NCBI GenBank assembly: GCA_002328485.1
Contig: DCUF01000036.1
Location: 1 to 37,523 of the forward strand
Direction of reading: 5' to 3'
Origin: Deltaproteobacteria bacterium UBA2221
Lineage (GTDB): Bacteria; Desulfobacterota; Syntrophorhabdia; Syntrophorhabdales; WCHB1-27
DNA: 37,523 bases
Under the pieces are notes generated by a model. It was not told where the DNA came from. It worked only from the letters and a program-made list of their open reading frames with translations, and ran no database searches. Below are positions 24,105 through 32,620 of this stretch, one piece after another. The position numbers and the translations under genes were made by a program. Position 1 is the first letter of the stretch. Each line of letters begins with the position of its first letter.

Positions 24105-25562
24105 ATGGCGAGAGAGCACAAGATGTACATTGACGGCGAGTGGGTTGACGCGATAGACGGCGCGGTTTACGACGATCTTAACCCCTACACTGGAGAAGTC
24201 TTTGCCCATGTTCCGGCGGGCAAGCGGGTCGATGCAAAGCGGGCGGTCGATGCTGCCGTGGCAGCCTTCCCTGCATGGTCTCACACCCTGCCTGTTGAAC
24301 GGCAGACTCTATTCCTGAAGGCAGCGGAAATTCTCGAAAAGAAACAGATGGATATCGTCCAGATCCTGGCTGAGGAGACCGGCTGCACCTTCGGCTTCGC
24401 CATGTTCCAGACCATGTTTACGCCGGGGCTTCTCCGTGAGGCAGCGGGTCAGGTCCATGGCCCGACAGGGGAGATCCTCCCGGCCGATCTGCCCGGCGCA
24501 TTCTATATGGCCATGCGCCATCCCGTGGGGGTCGTTGCCGGCATTGGACCATGGAACGCACCTCTGATCCTTTCCCTGCGGTCAATCTGCCTGCCCATTG
24601 CCTACGGAAACACGGCAGTGCTCAAACCGTCCACCGAAGCCTCGGCAGCGGGCGGGGTTGTAATCGCAGAGGTCTTCCATGAGGCCGGTTTTCCAAAAGG
24701 GGTTCTGAATCTTGTGACAAACGGCCCCGGGGGAAGCAGCGCCATCGGGGACGAATTTATCGAGAACCCCAAAGTTCGTCGCATCAGCCTGACCGGCTCC
24801 AGCGAGGTAGGCAGACAGTTGGCAGAAAAGGCAGGACGTTATTTGAAACGGGTAGCCCTCGAACTCGGCGGTCAGAACCCGATGATCGTTTTAAGGGACG
24901 CAAATGTGGACGATGCGGTGGACGCCGCAGCCTTCGGCGCTTTTCTCCATCAGGGCCAGATCTGCATGTCCATCCGCCGGATCATCGTGGAAAAGCCGAT
25001 CGCCAAGGAATTCAAGGAGAAATTTGTGGCTAAGGTGTCGAATTTCAAGGTGGGCAACCCCAAGGAACCGGACACCATCATTGGCCCCCTGATCAATCAG
25101 ACCCAGTTCGATCAGGTGAAGAGGAGTATCGATGCAGCGGTTGCAGACGGGGCAAAGATCCTCTGCGGCGGCAAATCGGAAGGGCTCTGCTGCTATCCTA
25201 CCGTGCTCACCGATGTCAAGCTTGGCAGCGCCATCTGCTGCGAAGAGACCTTCGGCCCCGTGGTCTCCGTCATAGAGGTCGAGAATGAGGAGGAGGCCGT
25301 GGCTGTGGCCAACGATACCATGTACGGGCTTTCGGCAAGCGTCTTCACCGGGGATTTCACCAAAGGTATGGATCTAGCGGAACGCATCGAATCAGGCATG
25401 GTCCACATTAACGACCAGACGGTGCACGACGAGCCTCAGGTGCCCTTCGGCGGCATCAAGGATAGTGGATGGGGCAGGTTCGGGGGCACGGCCGCCCTCG
25501 AGGAGTTCACTGAGTTGCGCTGGATCAGCGTGCAACGTACACCCCGCCAGTATCCGTTCTAA
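24105..25562 (+). CDS. Aldehyde dehydrogenase, aromatic-aldehyde (benzaldehyde/vanillin) type
   Basis: The protein has 485 residues and is a soluble NAD(P)-dependent ALDH. Motifs are PWNAPLILSLRSI, LKPSTEASA, SLTGSSEVGR (nucleotide binding), LELGGQNP with the general-base Glu, GQICMSIRR with the catalytic Cys, and ETFGPVVSV. The C-terminal block (VHDEPQVPFGGIKDSGWGRFGG, EFTELRWI, RQYPF) is most like salicylaldehyde/vanillin/benzaldehyde dehydrogenases, as far as I can judge by eye. These produce free acids rather than CoA esters. In the operon with an acyl-CoA synthetase, it may supply or remove an acid of a shared pathway; the substrate is inferred, not shown. Shine-Dalgarno GGGGGG precedes the ATG. 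Confidence 0.9.
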   Translation: MAREHKMYIDGEWVDAIDGAVYDDLNPYTGEVFAHVPAGKRVDAKRAVDAAVAAFPAWSHTLPVERQTLFLKAAEILEKKQMDIVQILAEETGCTFGFAMFQTMFTPGLLREAAGQVHGPTGEILPADLPGAFYMAMRHPVGVVAGIGPWNAPLILSLRSICLPIAYGNTAVLKPSTEASAAGGVVIAEVFHEAGFPKGVLNLVTNGPGGSSAIGDEFIENPKVRRISLTGSSEVGRQLAEKAGRYLKRVALELGGQNPMIVLRDANVDDAVDAAAFGAFLHQGQICMSIRRIIVEKPIAKEFKEKFVAKVSNFKVGNPKEPDTIIGPLINQTQFDQVKRSIDAAVADGAKILCGGKSEGLCCYPTVLTDVKLGSAICCEETFGPVVSVIEVENEEEAVAVANDTMYGLSASVFTGDFTKGMDLAERIESGMVHINDQTVHDEPQVPFGGIKDSGWGRFGGTAALEEFTELRWISVQRTPRQYPF

Positions 25563-25595
25563 AATATTGTCCTAAGTACCAACTGTGACTGACGT

Positions 25596-25621
25596 GGGGC
25601 AGCCCCGACGAGGGCTGCCCC
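25596..25621 (+). terminator. Perfect 10-bp hairpin after the aldehyde dehydrogenase operon
   Basis: GGGGCAGCCC (25596-25605) pairs with GGGCTGCCCC (25612-25621) around a 6-nt loop. There is no T-run after it, so it may be a Rho-type or 3'-end protecting hairpin rather than a standard intrinsic terminator. The rest of 25622-25762 shows no gene. Confidence 0.7.
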
Positions 25622-25762
25622 GTAACCAGCAACCCCCGGCAACATCTTCCTTTGGATCCTTCTCGATTCCCTACCCCTGAGCCAGAGAAGGCCTGGCTCA
25701 TTTGACTACCCCCGCAAAAAGATGGCAGGATATATCAGACAATCGAACGACAAGGGGTACGA

Positions 25763-26602
25763 ATGAAGAACATGACCGAGGCTGACTATGAAAAGACTCT
25801 GATCGAGCAGTTTCTTGCCGAAGACGTGGACGGCGGTGACATCACGACAGATTCGATTATCGATAAACAGGATAAATCTGAGGCAGTTATTGTTGCCAAA
25901 GAGGACGGTGTCATAGCCGGTCATCGGCTGGCCCGGGGCGTGTTCTGTGCCCTTGATCCGGACATCATCTATGACGAGAGGAAGAGCGACGGCAGTTTCG
26001 TTCGCACCGGTGACACGGTGGTTAGGATCTCCGGTAAGACCAGGGCGATCCTCTCCGGCGAACGGACTGCCCTCAACATACTTCAGCGCCTGTCCGGCGC
26101 GGCGACCATAACGAGACGCTTTGTCGATCAGATCGCAGGAACCAAGGCCAAGATCCTCGATACCCGGAAGACCACACCAGGCATGCGGGTACTGGAAAAG
26201 TATGCCGTACGAATGGGAGGGGGAGACAACCACAGGATCAACCTGAACGACATGGCCCTCATCAAGGAGAATCATATTACGGCGGCAGGCTCCATTCAGA
26301 AGGCCGTGCAAAGGGTGCGGAAAGCATTTCCCGACAGGCCTGTCGAGGTCGAGGTCCGGAATATGGAAGAGCTGGAGCAGGCCCTTGGTGAACCTGTCGA
26401 TCGCATCATGCTCGATAACTGGAGCACGGAGGATATGAAAAAGGGGGTTGCGCGGGTCAACGGACGTGTGGAACTTGAGGCCTCCGGGAATATGTCGCTC
26501 GAACGGGTCCGTGAGGTGGCCGAAACAGGCGTCGATCTGATCTCGGTCGGCTCCATCACCCATTCATACAAGTCGCTGGACCTGTCGCTGCTCATCGTAT
26601 AG
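25763..26602 (+). CDS. nadC: Nicotinate-nucleotide pyrophosphorylase (quinolinate phosphoribosyltransferase)
   Basis: Converts quinolinate and PRPP to nicotinate mononucleotide in de novo NAD synthesis. The 279 residues match the family. Visible signatures are LAEDVDGGDITTDSI, ILSGERTALNILQRLSG, LDTRKTTPGMRVLEKYAV, GGGDNHRINL, VEVEVRNMEEL, RIMLDNW, LEASGNM and ISVGSITHS, with the substrate-binding Arg/Lys/His residues kept. It is the first gene of a nadC-tatD-tcdA run. No nadA or nadB lies nearby. Confidence 0.97.
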   Translation: MKNMTEADYEKTLIEQFLAEDVDGGDITTDSIIDKQDKSEAVIVAKEDGVIAGHRLARGVFCALDPDIIYDERKSDGSFVRTGDTVVRISGKTRAILSGERTALNILQRLSGAATITRRFVDQIAGTKAKILDTRKTTPGMRVLEKYAVRMGGGDNHRINLNDMALIKENHITAAGSIQKAVQRVRKAFPDRPVEVEVRNMEELEQALGEPVDRIMLDNWSTEDMKKGVARVNGRVELEASGNMSLERVREVAETGVDLISVGSITHSYKSLDLSLLIV

Positions 26603-26631
26603 TAGCCCTCTATCGTGATCCGGAGATCAAC

Positions 26632-27411
26632 CTGCTCATAGACACCCACTGCCACCTCAACGACCCTTCCTTTGAGAACTCTCTGGACGATGTCATCGCG
26701 CAGGCCGTCAGTCAGGAGGTGATGCAGTTTATCGTCCCGTCCTACGACGTCGGTTCTTTGGAGCGAACGCACCACGTCGTCTCGGTTAGGCAGAAGGCCC
26801 TCTTCCCCGCTTTCGGCATTCACCCCTGGTACGTTACCGACGATACGGACGTCGATTCCCTTGTTGTCCCCTATCTGTCTAATCATGGCGCCATTGCCGT
26901 CGGCGAGATCGGCCTCGATCTAGCCCCTGGCTGCCCACCAATGGAGTGGCAGATGCCCGTGTTCAAACGCCAGCTTACCCTTGCCGATGAACGCGGCCTT
27001 CCCGTCATCATCCACTGCCGCAAGGCCCATGACCAACTCTATTCGATCTTGAAGGGATACGGGGAGCACCTTCAGGGCGTGATGCATTCCTACTCCGGAA
27101 GCACCGAGCTTATGTTCAAGTTCCTCGATCTCGGTTTTTTTGTCGCCTTTTCCGGTTCCGTGACCAGACGGACAGCCAGGAAATATCACACGAACGCCAG
27201 AGAAGTGCCCGTCGACAGGCTTCTTCTTGAGACAGATGCCCCTTCCATCGCCACGGAGACGACAGTCGCCTCGCTCGTCGAACCGAAGCATATGGTCGAG
27301 ATTGCCGAAAAGGTAGCTGAATTGAAAGGCATTTCCTACCAAGAGATCTGTGCTCACAGCACCCGAAACGCCCGGCTCCTCTTTAACCTGCCCCCTTCCC
27401 CCCAACCATGA
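26632..27411 (+). CDS. tatD: TatD-family metal-dependent deoxyribonuclease
   Basis: TIM-barrel metallohydrolase of the TatD family. From the CTG at 26632 it has 259 residues and begins MLIDTHCHLND, the canonical first strand with the HxH metal ligands. The first in-frame ATG is only at 26719 and would remove this motif. GGAG lies 6 nt before the CTG, so a CTG start is well supported. Other motifs are AVGEIGLDLAPG, LPVIIHCRKAHD, VMHSYSGS and LLLETDAPS. It begins 29 bp after nadC and overlaps tcdA by ATGA. The family acts in 3'-5' DNA processing and repair. Confidence 0.9.
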   Translation: MLIDTHCHLNDPSFENSLDDVIAQAVSQEVMQFIVPSYDVGSLERTHHVVSVRQKALFPAFGIHPWYVTDDTDVDSLVVPYLSNHGAIAVGEIGLDLAPGCPPMEWQMPVFKRQLTLADERGLPVIIHCRKAHDQLYSILKGYGEHLQGVMHSYSGSTELMFKFLDLGFFVAFSGSVTRRTARKYHTNAREVPVDRLLLETDAPSIATETTVASLVEPKHMVEIAEKVAELKGISYQEICAHSTRNARLLFNLPPSPQP

Positions 27412-28166
27412 AGGAAAACCTGTTCGGTAGATGTATGATGTTCTACGGCAAGGAAGGCTTTGAGCGCCTTCAGAATAGCCTTGTGGCGGTCGTCGGCCTT
27501 GGCGGCGTCGGGTCTTACGCCGCTGAAGCCCTCGTGCGGGCCGGAATTGGACGACTTCGCCTTATTGACTGCGATGTCATCAAGGCTTCGGACATCAACC
27601 GCCAGCTTCTCGCACTCACCACCACCTTAGGCGCTTCCAAGGTCCAGGCCGCCAGGGAACGCCTCCTCTCAATCAACCCCTCCGTGACACTCGATACGCG
27701 CCATGATTTTTTTCACCACGACACGGCCCACGACCTGATCACGGGCGATTTGGCCTTCGTGATCGACGCAATCGACAGCGTGGGCCCTAAAGGCGAGCTA
27801 ATCCGACACTGTCTGGAAGTAAAGATTCCCATCATTTCAACCATGGGTGCCGCTGGGAAGACCAACCCTTTCTTGATAAAAATCGATCTGTTGGAAAACA
27901 CCTCGGCGTGTATGCTCGCACGGGCCGTACGGCGATATCTGCGCAGCCGGAAGGTCTCCACCAGCGTCCCCGTGGTCTATTCTACCGAACGATCGACTGC
28001 CCCGAAAGGTGATATAGCGCCCGTTGTCGAGGACTCCGGCACCTATTTACGGGGGCGGCCGCGGCGACCCTTGCCGAGCCTACCCACCATTCCGGCCATG
28101 TTCGGCCTCATCGCAGCCAACTACGTTATTCAGCAGTTGCTCGAAAACAAGGTATCTGATCGGTGA
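27408..28166 (+). CDS. tcdA: tRNA threonylcarbamoyladenosine dehydratase (E1-like)
   Basis: ThiF/E1-superfamily enzyme that cyclises t6A37 to ct6A in tRNAs in an ATP-dependent reaction. The 252 residues are typical. Motifs are RCMMFYGKEGFERLQNSLV, VVGLGGVGSYAAEALVRAGI (ATP-binding loop), LIDCDVIKASDINRQ, FVIDAIDSVGPK, ISTMGAAGKTNP, and the C-terminal crossover VPVVYSTE and IPAMFGLIAANYVI. The start ATG overlaps the tatD stop (ATGA). ThiF-like proteins of sulfur transfer are an alternative, but the DAIDSVGPK and MGAAGKTNP segments favour TcdA. Confidence 0.92.
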   Translation: MKENLFGRCMMFYGKEGFERLQNSLVAVVGLGGVGSYAAEALVRAGIGRLRLIDCDVIKASDINRQLLALTTTLGASKVQAARERLLSINPSVTLDTRHDFFHHDTAHDLITGDLAFVIDAIDSVGPKGELIRHCLEVKIPIISTMGAAGKTNPFLIKIDLLENTSACMLARAVRRYLRSRKVSTSVPVVYSTERSTAPKGDIAPVVEDSGTYLRGRPRRPLPSLPTIPAMFGLIAANYVIQQLLENKVSDR

Positions 28167-28180
28167 AGAACCCGAAGATA

Positions 28181-28219
28181 AAAAAGTACCCACCTAGTCC
28201 ATGAACCAAGGTGGGTACT
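28181..28219 (-). terminator. Intrinsic terminator of carB
   Basis: AGTACCCACCT (28185-28195) and AGGTGGGTACT (28209-28219) form a perfect 11-bp stem. Read on the minus strand it is followed by a T-run (28181-28185), the right orientation for carB, which ends at 28266. On the plus strand it also follows tcdA by 18 nt and may stop that transcript too. Confidence 0.88.
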
Positions 28220-28265
28220 CAGAATATAATCTACGATCTCTTACTTATTACCGACTTTCCAAGCC

Positions 28266-31200
28266 CTATGAAATATCCTTATGGTATTCCTGCAGGGACT
28301 TAGCCCTTACACCCTCTCGGTTCTCAAGGTAAGCCTTTATCCCTTCGGCCGCAGCGTTCGCCGCGGCTGCCGTCGTAATGTAGGGCACCTTATACTTAAT
28401 AGCGGTTTTCCGTATGTAGGAGTCGTCGTATTTACCGCTTTTCCCGATCGGTGTATTGATGATAAGTTGTATCTCCTTGTTGTGAATCGCATCGACGATA
28501 TTCGGCCTTCCCTCGTGTACCTTCTTGATGACCATCGCTTCAACGTTATGCTGAGCCAGGTATTGCTGAGTCCCCTCCGTAGCTACAATACCGAAACCGG
28601 CGCCCTTCAAGAACTGAGCTACGCCGAGGATTTCCTCCCTGTCGCGGGACGTCACCGATATGAGGACAGTACCGGACGTGGGCAGCCTCTGACCAGCCGC
28701 CTCCTGAGACTTGAAGAAGGCAAGTCCGAAGCTGTCTGCCATGCCCAGAACCTCTCCTGTGGATCTCATCTCAGGTCCCAAGGTCGGGTCCACTTCAGGA
28801 AACATGTTGAAGGGGAAGACCGCCTCTTTTATGCCTACATGGGGATACTCCCGCTTTTTCAGGTTCATGTCCTTGAGCTTCTTTCCCAGCATCAGATGGG
28901 TTGCGATCCGTGCCATCTGGACGCCTGTCACCTTTGAGACAAGAGGTACCGTGCGGGAGGCCCGTGGATTTGCCTCGAGGATGTACACCGTATCTGCGGC
29001 GATGGCATACTGGATGTTCATGAGACCGACAACCTTCAGCTCCATCGCTATCTTTCGGGTATATTCGTTGATCGTGTCTATATGTTTCTGGGAGATGGTG
29101 CGGGGCGGAATGGCACAGGCGCTGTCCCCGGAATGGATGCCTGCCAGCTCGATGTGCTCCATGATGGACGGGACGAAAGCGTCCTCCCCGTCCGATATGG
29201 CGTCCGCCTCAACCTCGATGGCGTTTTCGAGAAACTTATCGATCAGGATGGGGTGACCGGGAGAGATATCAACGGCTGCCTTAATGAAGTCCTCGAGCAT
29301 CTTGTCGTCAAAAACGACTTCCATCCCTCTGCCGCCAAGCACATAGGACGGCCTTACCATGAGCGGATAGCCGATCTGACGGGCCACGGCAATTGCCTCT
29401 TCAAGTGATGTAGCCGTTCCGCTCTCCGGCTGTGGGATTCCAAGTCTGGTTATGACCTCCTTGAACCGTTTACGGTCTTCCGCCAGATCGATGCTGTCCG
29501 GGGAGGTGCCGAGTATGTTGACCCCTGCCAACTCCAATTCCCTGGCGATGTTCAAAGGGGTCTGCCCGCCGAACTGCACGATGGCGCCCATGGGTTTTTC
29601 CTTCTGATAGATGCTCAGGACGTCCTCTACCGTAAGGGGCTCGAAGTAGAGCTTGTCGGCCGTATCATAATCGGTCGAAACCGTTTCAGGGTTGCAGTTG
29701 ACCATGATCGATTCGTATCCAGCCTCTTTGGCCGCAAAGGTCGCGTGGACGCATGTATAGTCGAACTCTATACCCTGCCCTATCCTGTTCGGTCCACCGC
29801 CCAGGATCATAACCTTGGGCTTTTCGCTGACCTTTACCTCATCGGCCGCGTTGTAGGTCGAGTAATAGTAGGAGGCATTAGCCCCGCTGACAGGCACCGC
29901 ACACCACGCCTCTGTCTTTCCAAGCCTCATCCGCCGTTCGCGTATTGCCTTCTCTTCCACAGCGAGCAACTGGGACAGGTATCTATCAGCGAATCCATCA
30001 TTCTTGGCCTTGATCAAGAGGTCATCGGGAAGCGTCTTGCCCCTATAGGTCAATATGGTCTCTTCAAGCTCGACCAGCTCCTTCATCTGCTGGATGAACC
30101 ATCTTTTTATCTTTGTCTTTTCATACAGCTCATCTATGGTGACGCCCTTCCTCAACGCCTCGTACATGACGAACTGCCGTTCGGAACTGGGCTCGTTCAG
30201 TAGGGTCATCAATTCATCTGAGGAGAGGCTGTTGAAATTCTTCGCAAAACCCAAGCCGTACCGCTTATTCTCCAGAGATCTGATGGACTTCTGGAAGGCC
30301 TCCTTGTAGGTCTTGCCAATGCTCATGACCTCGCCCACGGCCTTCATCTGTGTCCCAAGCTTATCCTCTGCCTCCCTGAACTTCTCGAAGGCCCAGCGGG
30401 CGAACTTGATAACCACATAGTCGCCCCAGGGCGTGTACTTGTCCAGGGTCCCCTCCCGCCAATAGGGGATATCCTTCAAGGTATACCCGCCCGCAAGGGT
30501 GGCCGACACGAACGCGATAGGAAAACCCGTAGCCTTTGATGCCAGGGCTGATGATCGCGATGTCCTTGGATTGATCTCGATGACGACGATCCTGCCATCG
30601 TTGGGGTTGTGGGCGAACTGAACGTTCGTGCCCCCTATGACCTGGATCGCCTCGACGATTTTGTAGGAATACTCCTGCAACCGCTTCTGCACATCCTCCG
30701 AGATGGTAAGCATCGGCGCCGAGCAGAAGGAATCACCCGTATGAACCCCCATGGGATCTATATTTTCAATGAAGCAGACGGTTATGAGGTTGTTGTCCGC
30801 GTCACGCACCACTTCCAGCTCCAGCTCCTCCCAGCCGATAACCGCCTCCTCGATCATGACTTGACCGATGAGACTGGCCGATATACCTCTTTGAGCGATC
30901 GTGCGCAGCTCCTCCTTGTTGTAGGTGATGCCGCCTCCCCAACCGCCCAGGGTGTAGGCAGGTCTTACCACGACCGGATAGCCAAGGCGTGCGGCAATGT
31001 CCAGGGCATCCTCGACGCTGTAAGCAGGATCGCTCTGAGGCATCGGTATACCCAGCTTCGCCATGGTGGCCTTGAATTCTATCCTGTCTTCTCCCCTCTC
31101 GATGGCATCCGCCTGCACACCAATGATTCTCACGCCGTATTTGGTCAAAATGCCCTGTTTGGACAACTCCGCAGCAAGATTAAGGCCGGTCTGCCCACCA

Positions 31201-31475
31201 AGATTCGGAAGGAGGGCCTGGGGTTTCTCCTTTTCAATAATCTTCTCAAGAGACTTGACGGTAAGGGGCTCGATGTAGGTGCTGTCGGCCATGCCGGGGT
31301 CCGTCATGATGGTGGCTGGGTTGGAATTGACAAGGACTATCTCGTAACCAGCCGATCGCAAGGCCTTGCATGCCTGGGTTCCGGAGTAGTCGAACTCACA
31401 TGCCTGTCCGATAATGATAGGTCCTGAACCAATTATCAAAACCTTCTGTATATCACTGATTTTCTTGCTCTCCAT
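28266..31475 (-). CDS. carB: Carbamoyl-phosphate synthase large subunit
   Basis: Makes carbamoyl phosphate from bicarbonate, ammonia (from CarA) and two ATP for pyrimidine and arginine synthesis. The 1069 residues match the family. The two homologous ATP-grasp halves are both visible: VLIIGSGPIIIGQACEFDYSG and ARLGYPVVVRPAYTLGG in the first, and VMILGGGPNRIGQGIEFDY and ARQIGYPLMVRPSYVLGG in the second. A C-terminal MGS-like allosteric domain (LPTSGTVLISVTSRDR, PYITTAAAANAAAEG) follows. No carA or pyrimidine gene is adjacent, so it is a stand-alone unit with its own promoter and terminator. Confidence 0.98.
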   Translation of the reverse strand: MESKKISDIQKVLIIGSGPIIIGQACEFDYSGTQACKALRSAGYEIVLVNSNPATIMTDPGMADSTYIEPLTVKSLEKIIEKEKPQALLPNLGGQTGLNLAAELSKQGILTKYGVRIIGVQADAIERGEDRIEFKATMAKLGIPMPQSDPAYSVEDALDIAARLGYPVVVRPAYTLGGWGGGITYNKEELRTIAQRGISASLIGQVMIEEAVIGWEELELEVVRDADNNLITVCFIENIDPMGVHTGDSFCSAPMLTISEDVQKRLQEYSYKIVEAIQVIGGTNVQFAHNPNDGRIVVIEINPRTSRSSALASKATGFPIAFVSATLAGGYTLKDIPYWREGTLDKYTPWGDYVVIKFARWAFEKFREAEDKLGTQMKAVGEVMSIGKTYKEAFQKSIRSLENKRYGLGFAKNFNSLSSDELMTLLNEPSSERQFVMYEALRKGVTIDELYEKTKIKRWFIQQMKELVELEETILTYRGKTLPDDLLIKAKNDGFADRYLSQLLAVEEKAIRERRMRLGKTEAWCAVPVSGANASYYYSTYNAADEVKVSEKPKVMILGGGPNRIGQGIEFDYTCVHATFAAKEAGYESIMVNCNPETVSTDYDTADKLYFEPLTVEDVLSIYQKEKPMGAIVQFGGQTPLNIARELELAGVNILGTSPDSIDLAEDRKRFKEVITRLGIPQPESGTATSLEEAIAVARQIGYPLMVRPSYVLGGRGMEVVFDDKMLEDFIKAAVDISPGHPILIDKFLENAIEVEADAISDGEDAFVPSIMEHIELAGIHSGDSACAIPPRTISQKHIDTINEYTRKIAMELKVVGLMNIQYAIAADTVYILEANPRASRTVPLVSKVTGVQMARIATHLMLGKKLKDMNLKKREYPHVGIKEAVFPFNMFPEVDPTLGPEMRSTGEVLGMADSFGLAFFKSQEAAGQRLPTSGTVLISVTSRDREEILGVAQFLKGAGFGIVATEGTQQYLAQHNVEAMVIKKVHEGRPNIVDAIHNKEIQLIINTPIGKSGKYDDSYIRKTAIKYKVPYITTAAAANAAAEGIKAYLENREGVRAKSLQEYHKDIS

Positions 31476-31503
31476 CGCCGGCCTTCCTTTTAAATTTGCG
31501 ACA

Positions 31504-31533
31504 ATCCTACCCCAGCTTCTTCAAGGCTGTCAA
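31504..31533 (-). promoter_or_regulatory. Sigma-70 promoter for carB
   Basis: On the minus strand, TTGACA (31528-31533), an 18-bp spacer and TAGGAT (31504-31509). It leaves a short leader of about 20 nt with GGAAGG before the carB ATG. Confidence 0.75.
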
Positions 31534-31634
31534 CAACTGATACGACCGTTACGTAGGAACGGGTTTATTTCTCACGGAGGCGTAGGAAATGGGGCGAGGG
31601 ACGGGGAAGAATGGGAACAGAGGCCCCTAATCCT

Positions 31635-32474
31635 TTACCGGTTTCCGGGGGGGGGAGAAGGCTTGAGGCCCAGCTTCTCATTCATGCTGCCCGTTCTGTA
31701 GCCGGACAGATCGAGGGCGATGTAGGTAAAACCGATCTCTTTCAGCCTATCCACAATAGATTCGCGGGCCTCCAAAAGCCGCCCGAATTCGATTGGGTCG
31801 ACCTCGATTCGAGCGATGTCTCCATGGTACCGCACACGAACCTGTCCCAACCCCAGAGATTCAAGAAAACCCTCTGCCCGATCGATCTTCTGCAAAATGC
31901 GCTCATCTATGGCTGTGCCGTAAGGGATACGGGAGGCGAGACAGGCCTTTGCCGGCAGATCGTGGGTAGCCAGGCCGAGTTCCTTCGAGATTTCCCTGAT
32001 CTCCTTCTTCGTAAACCCCGCTTCGAGGAGTGGGCTCTTGATGTCCCGCTCACTCGTGGCCCTTCTTCCGGGCCGATAATCGCTCGAGTCATCGGCGTTC
32101 GACCCTTCCACCACGACAGCGACCCCTCTCTCCCGGGCAAAGCGGAGGGCATCGTCAAAGAGGTGGCATTTGCAGTAGTAGCAGCGCAGGGGATCGTTCT
32201 CCCTGTACCGTGCATCGCCTATCTCGTTAGTCTCCAGAATGTGATACTCCACACCCACATGTTCACAGAAGGTGATGGCTCGCTCCCTCTCTCTGGCCGG
32301 ATAGGTAGGAGACGATCCGATCAACGCCACGACCTGGTCACGGCCCAACACCTCAACGGACAGGGCCAAAAGGAGGGAACTGTCGACGCCTCCCGAAAAG
32401 GCCACCGCAACGCTCTCGTACTGACGGATAATCTGCTTCAGCGTCGCTATCTTCTCTTCGTTCATTTCAGACAT
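31635..32474 (-). CDS. larE: LarE-type ATP-dependent sacrificial sulfur transferase
   Basis: PP-loop enzyme that donates sulfur from its own cysteine to the nickel-pincer-nucleotide precursor. It has 279 residues from the ATG at 32474 (ATG 32465 is equally possible; a TTG at 32507 is less likely). Motifs are VAFSGGVDSSLLLAL (ATP pyrophosphatase loop), LRCYYCKCHLFD, VVEGSNADD and ACLASRIPYG, the last carrying the probable sacrificial Cys. No larB, larC or lactate racemase gene is nearby, so its NPN partner lies elsewhere. The 3' end contains a run of nine C (read on the coding strand) at 31647-31655, giving the proline-rich tail KPSPPPGNR. This is a possible slippage site. Confidence 0.9.
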   Translation of the reverse strand: MSEMNEEKIATLKQIIRQYESVAVAFSGGVDSSLLLALSVEVLGRDQVVALIGSSPTYPARERERAITFCEHVGVEYHILETNEIGDARYRENDPLRCYYCKCHLFDDALRFARERGVAVVVEGSNADDSSDYRPGRRATSERDIKSPLLEAGFTKKEIREISKELGLATHDLPAKACLASRIPYGTAIDERILQKIDRAEGFLESLGLGQVRVRYHGDIARIEVDPIEFGRLLEARESIVDRLKEIGFTYIALDLSGYRTGSMNEKLGLKPSPPPGNR

Positions 32475-32620
32475 GGCCCCATGGCCGCAACCGTTATGGT
32501 ATACCAATCAGAATGGCATGTCATCTGTTGTTTCTTGATTGGCTCCCGAGTATTCTTCTCAGATGCTACCGTCTTTTGCCCTGTCTCTCGCAGGGTTCGC
32601 GGCATCCGAAATGCCGGGAA

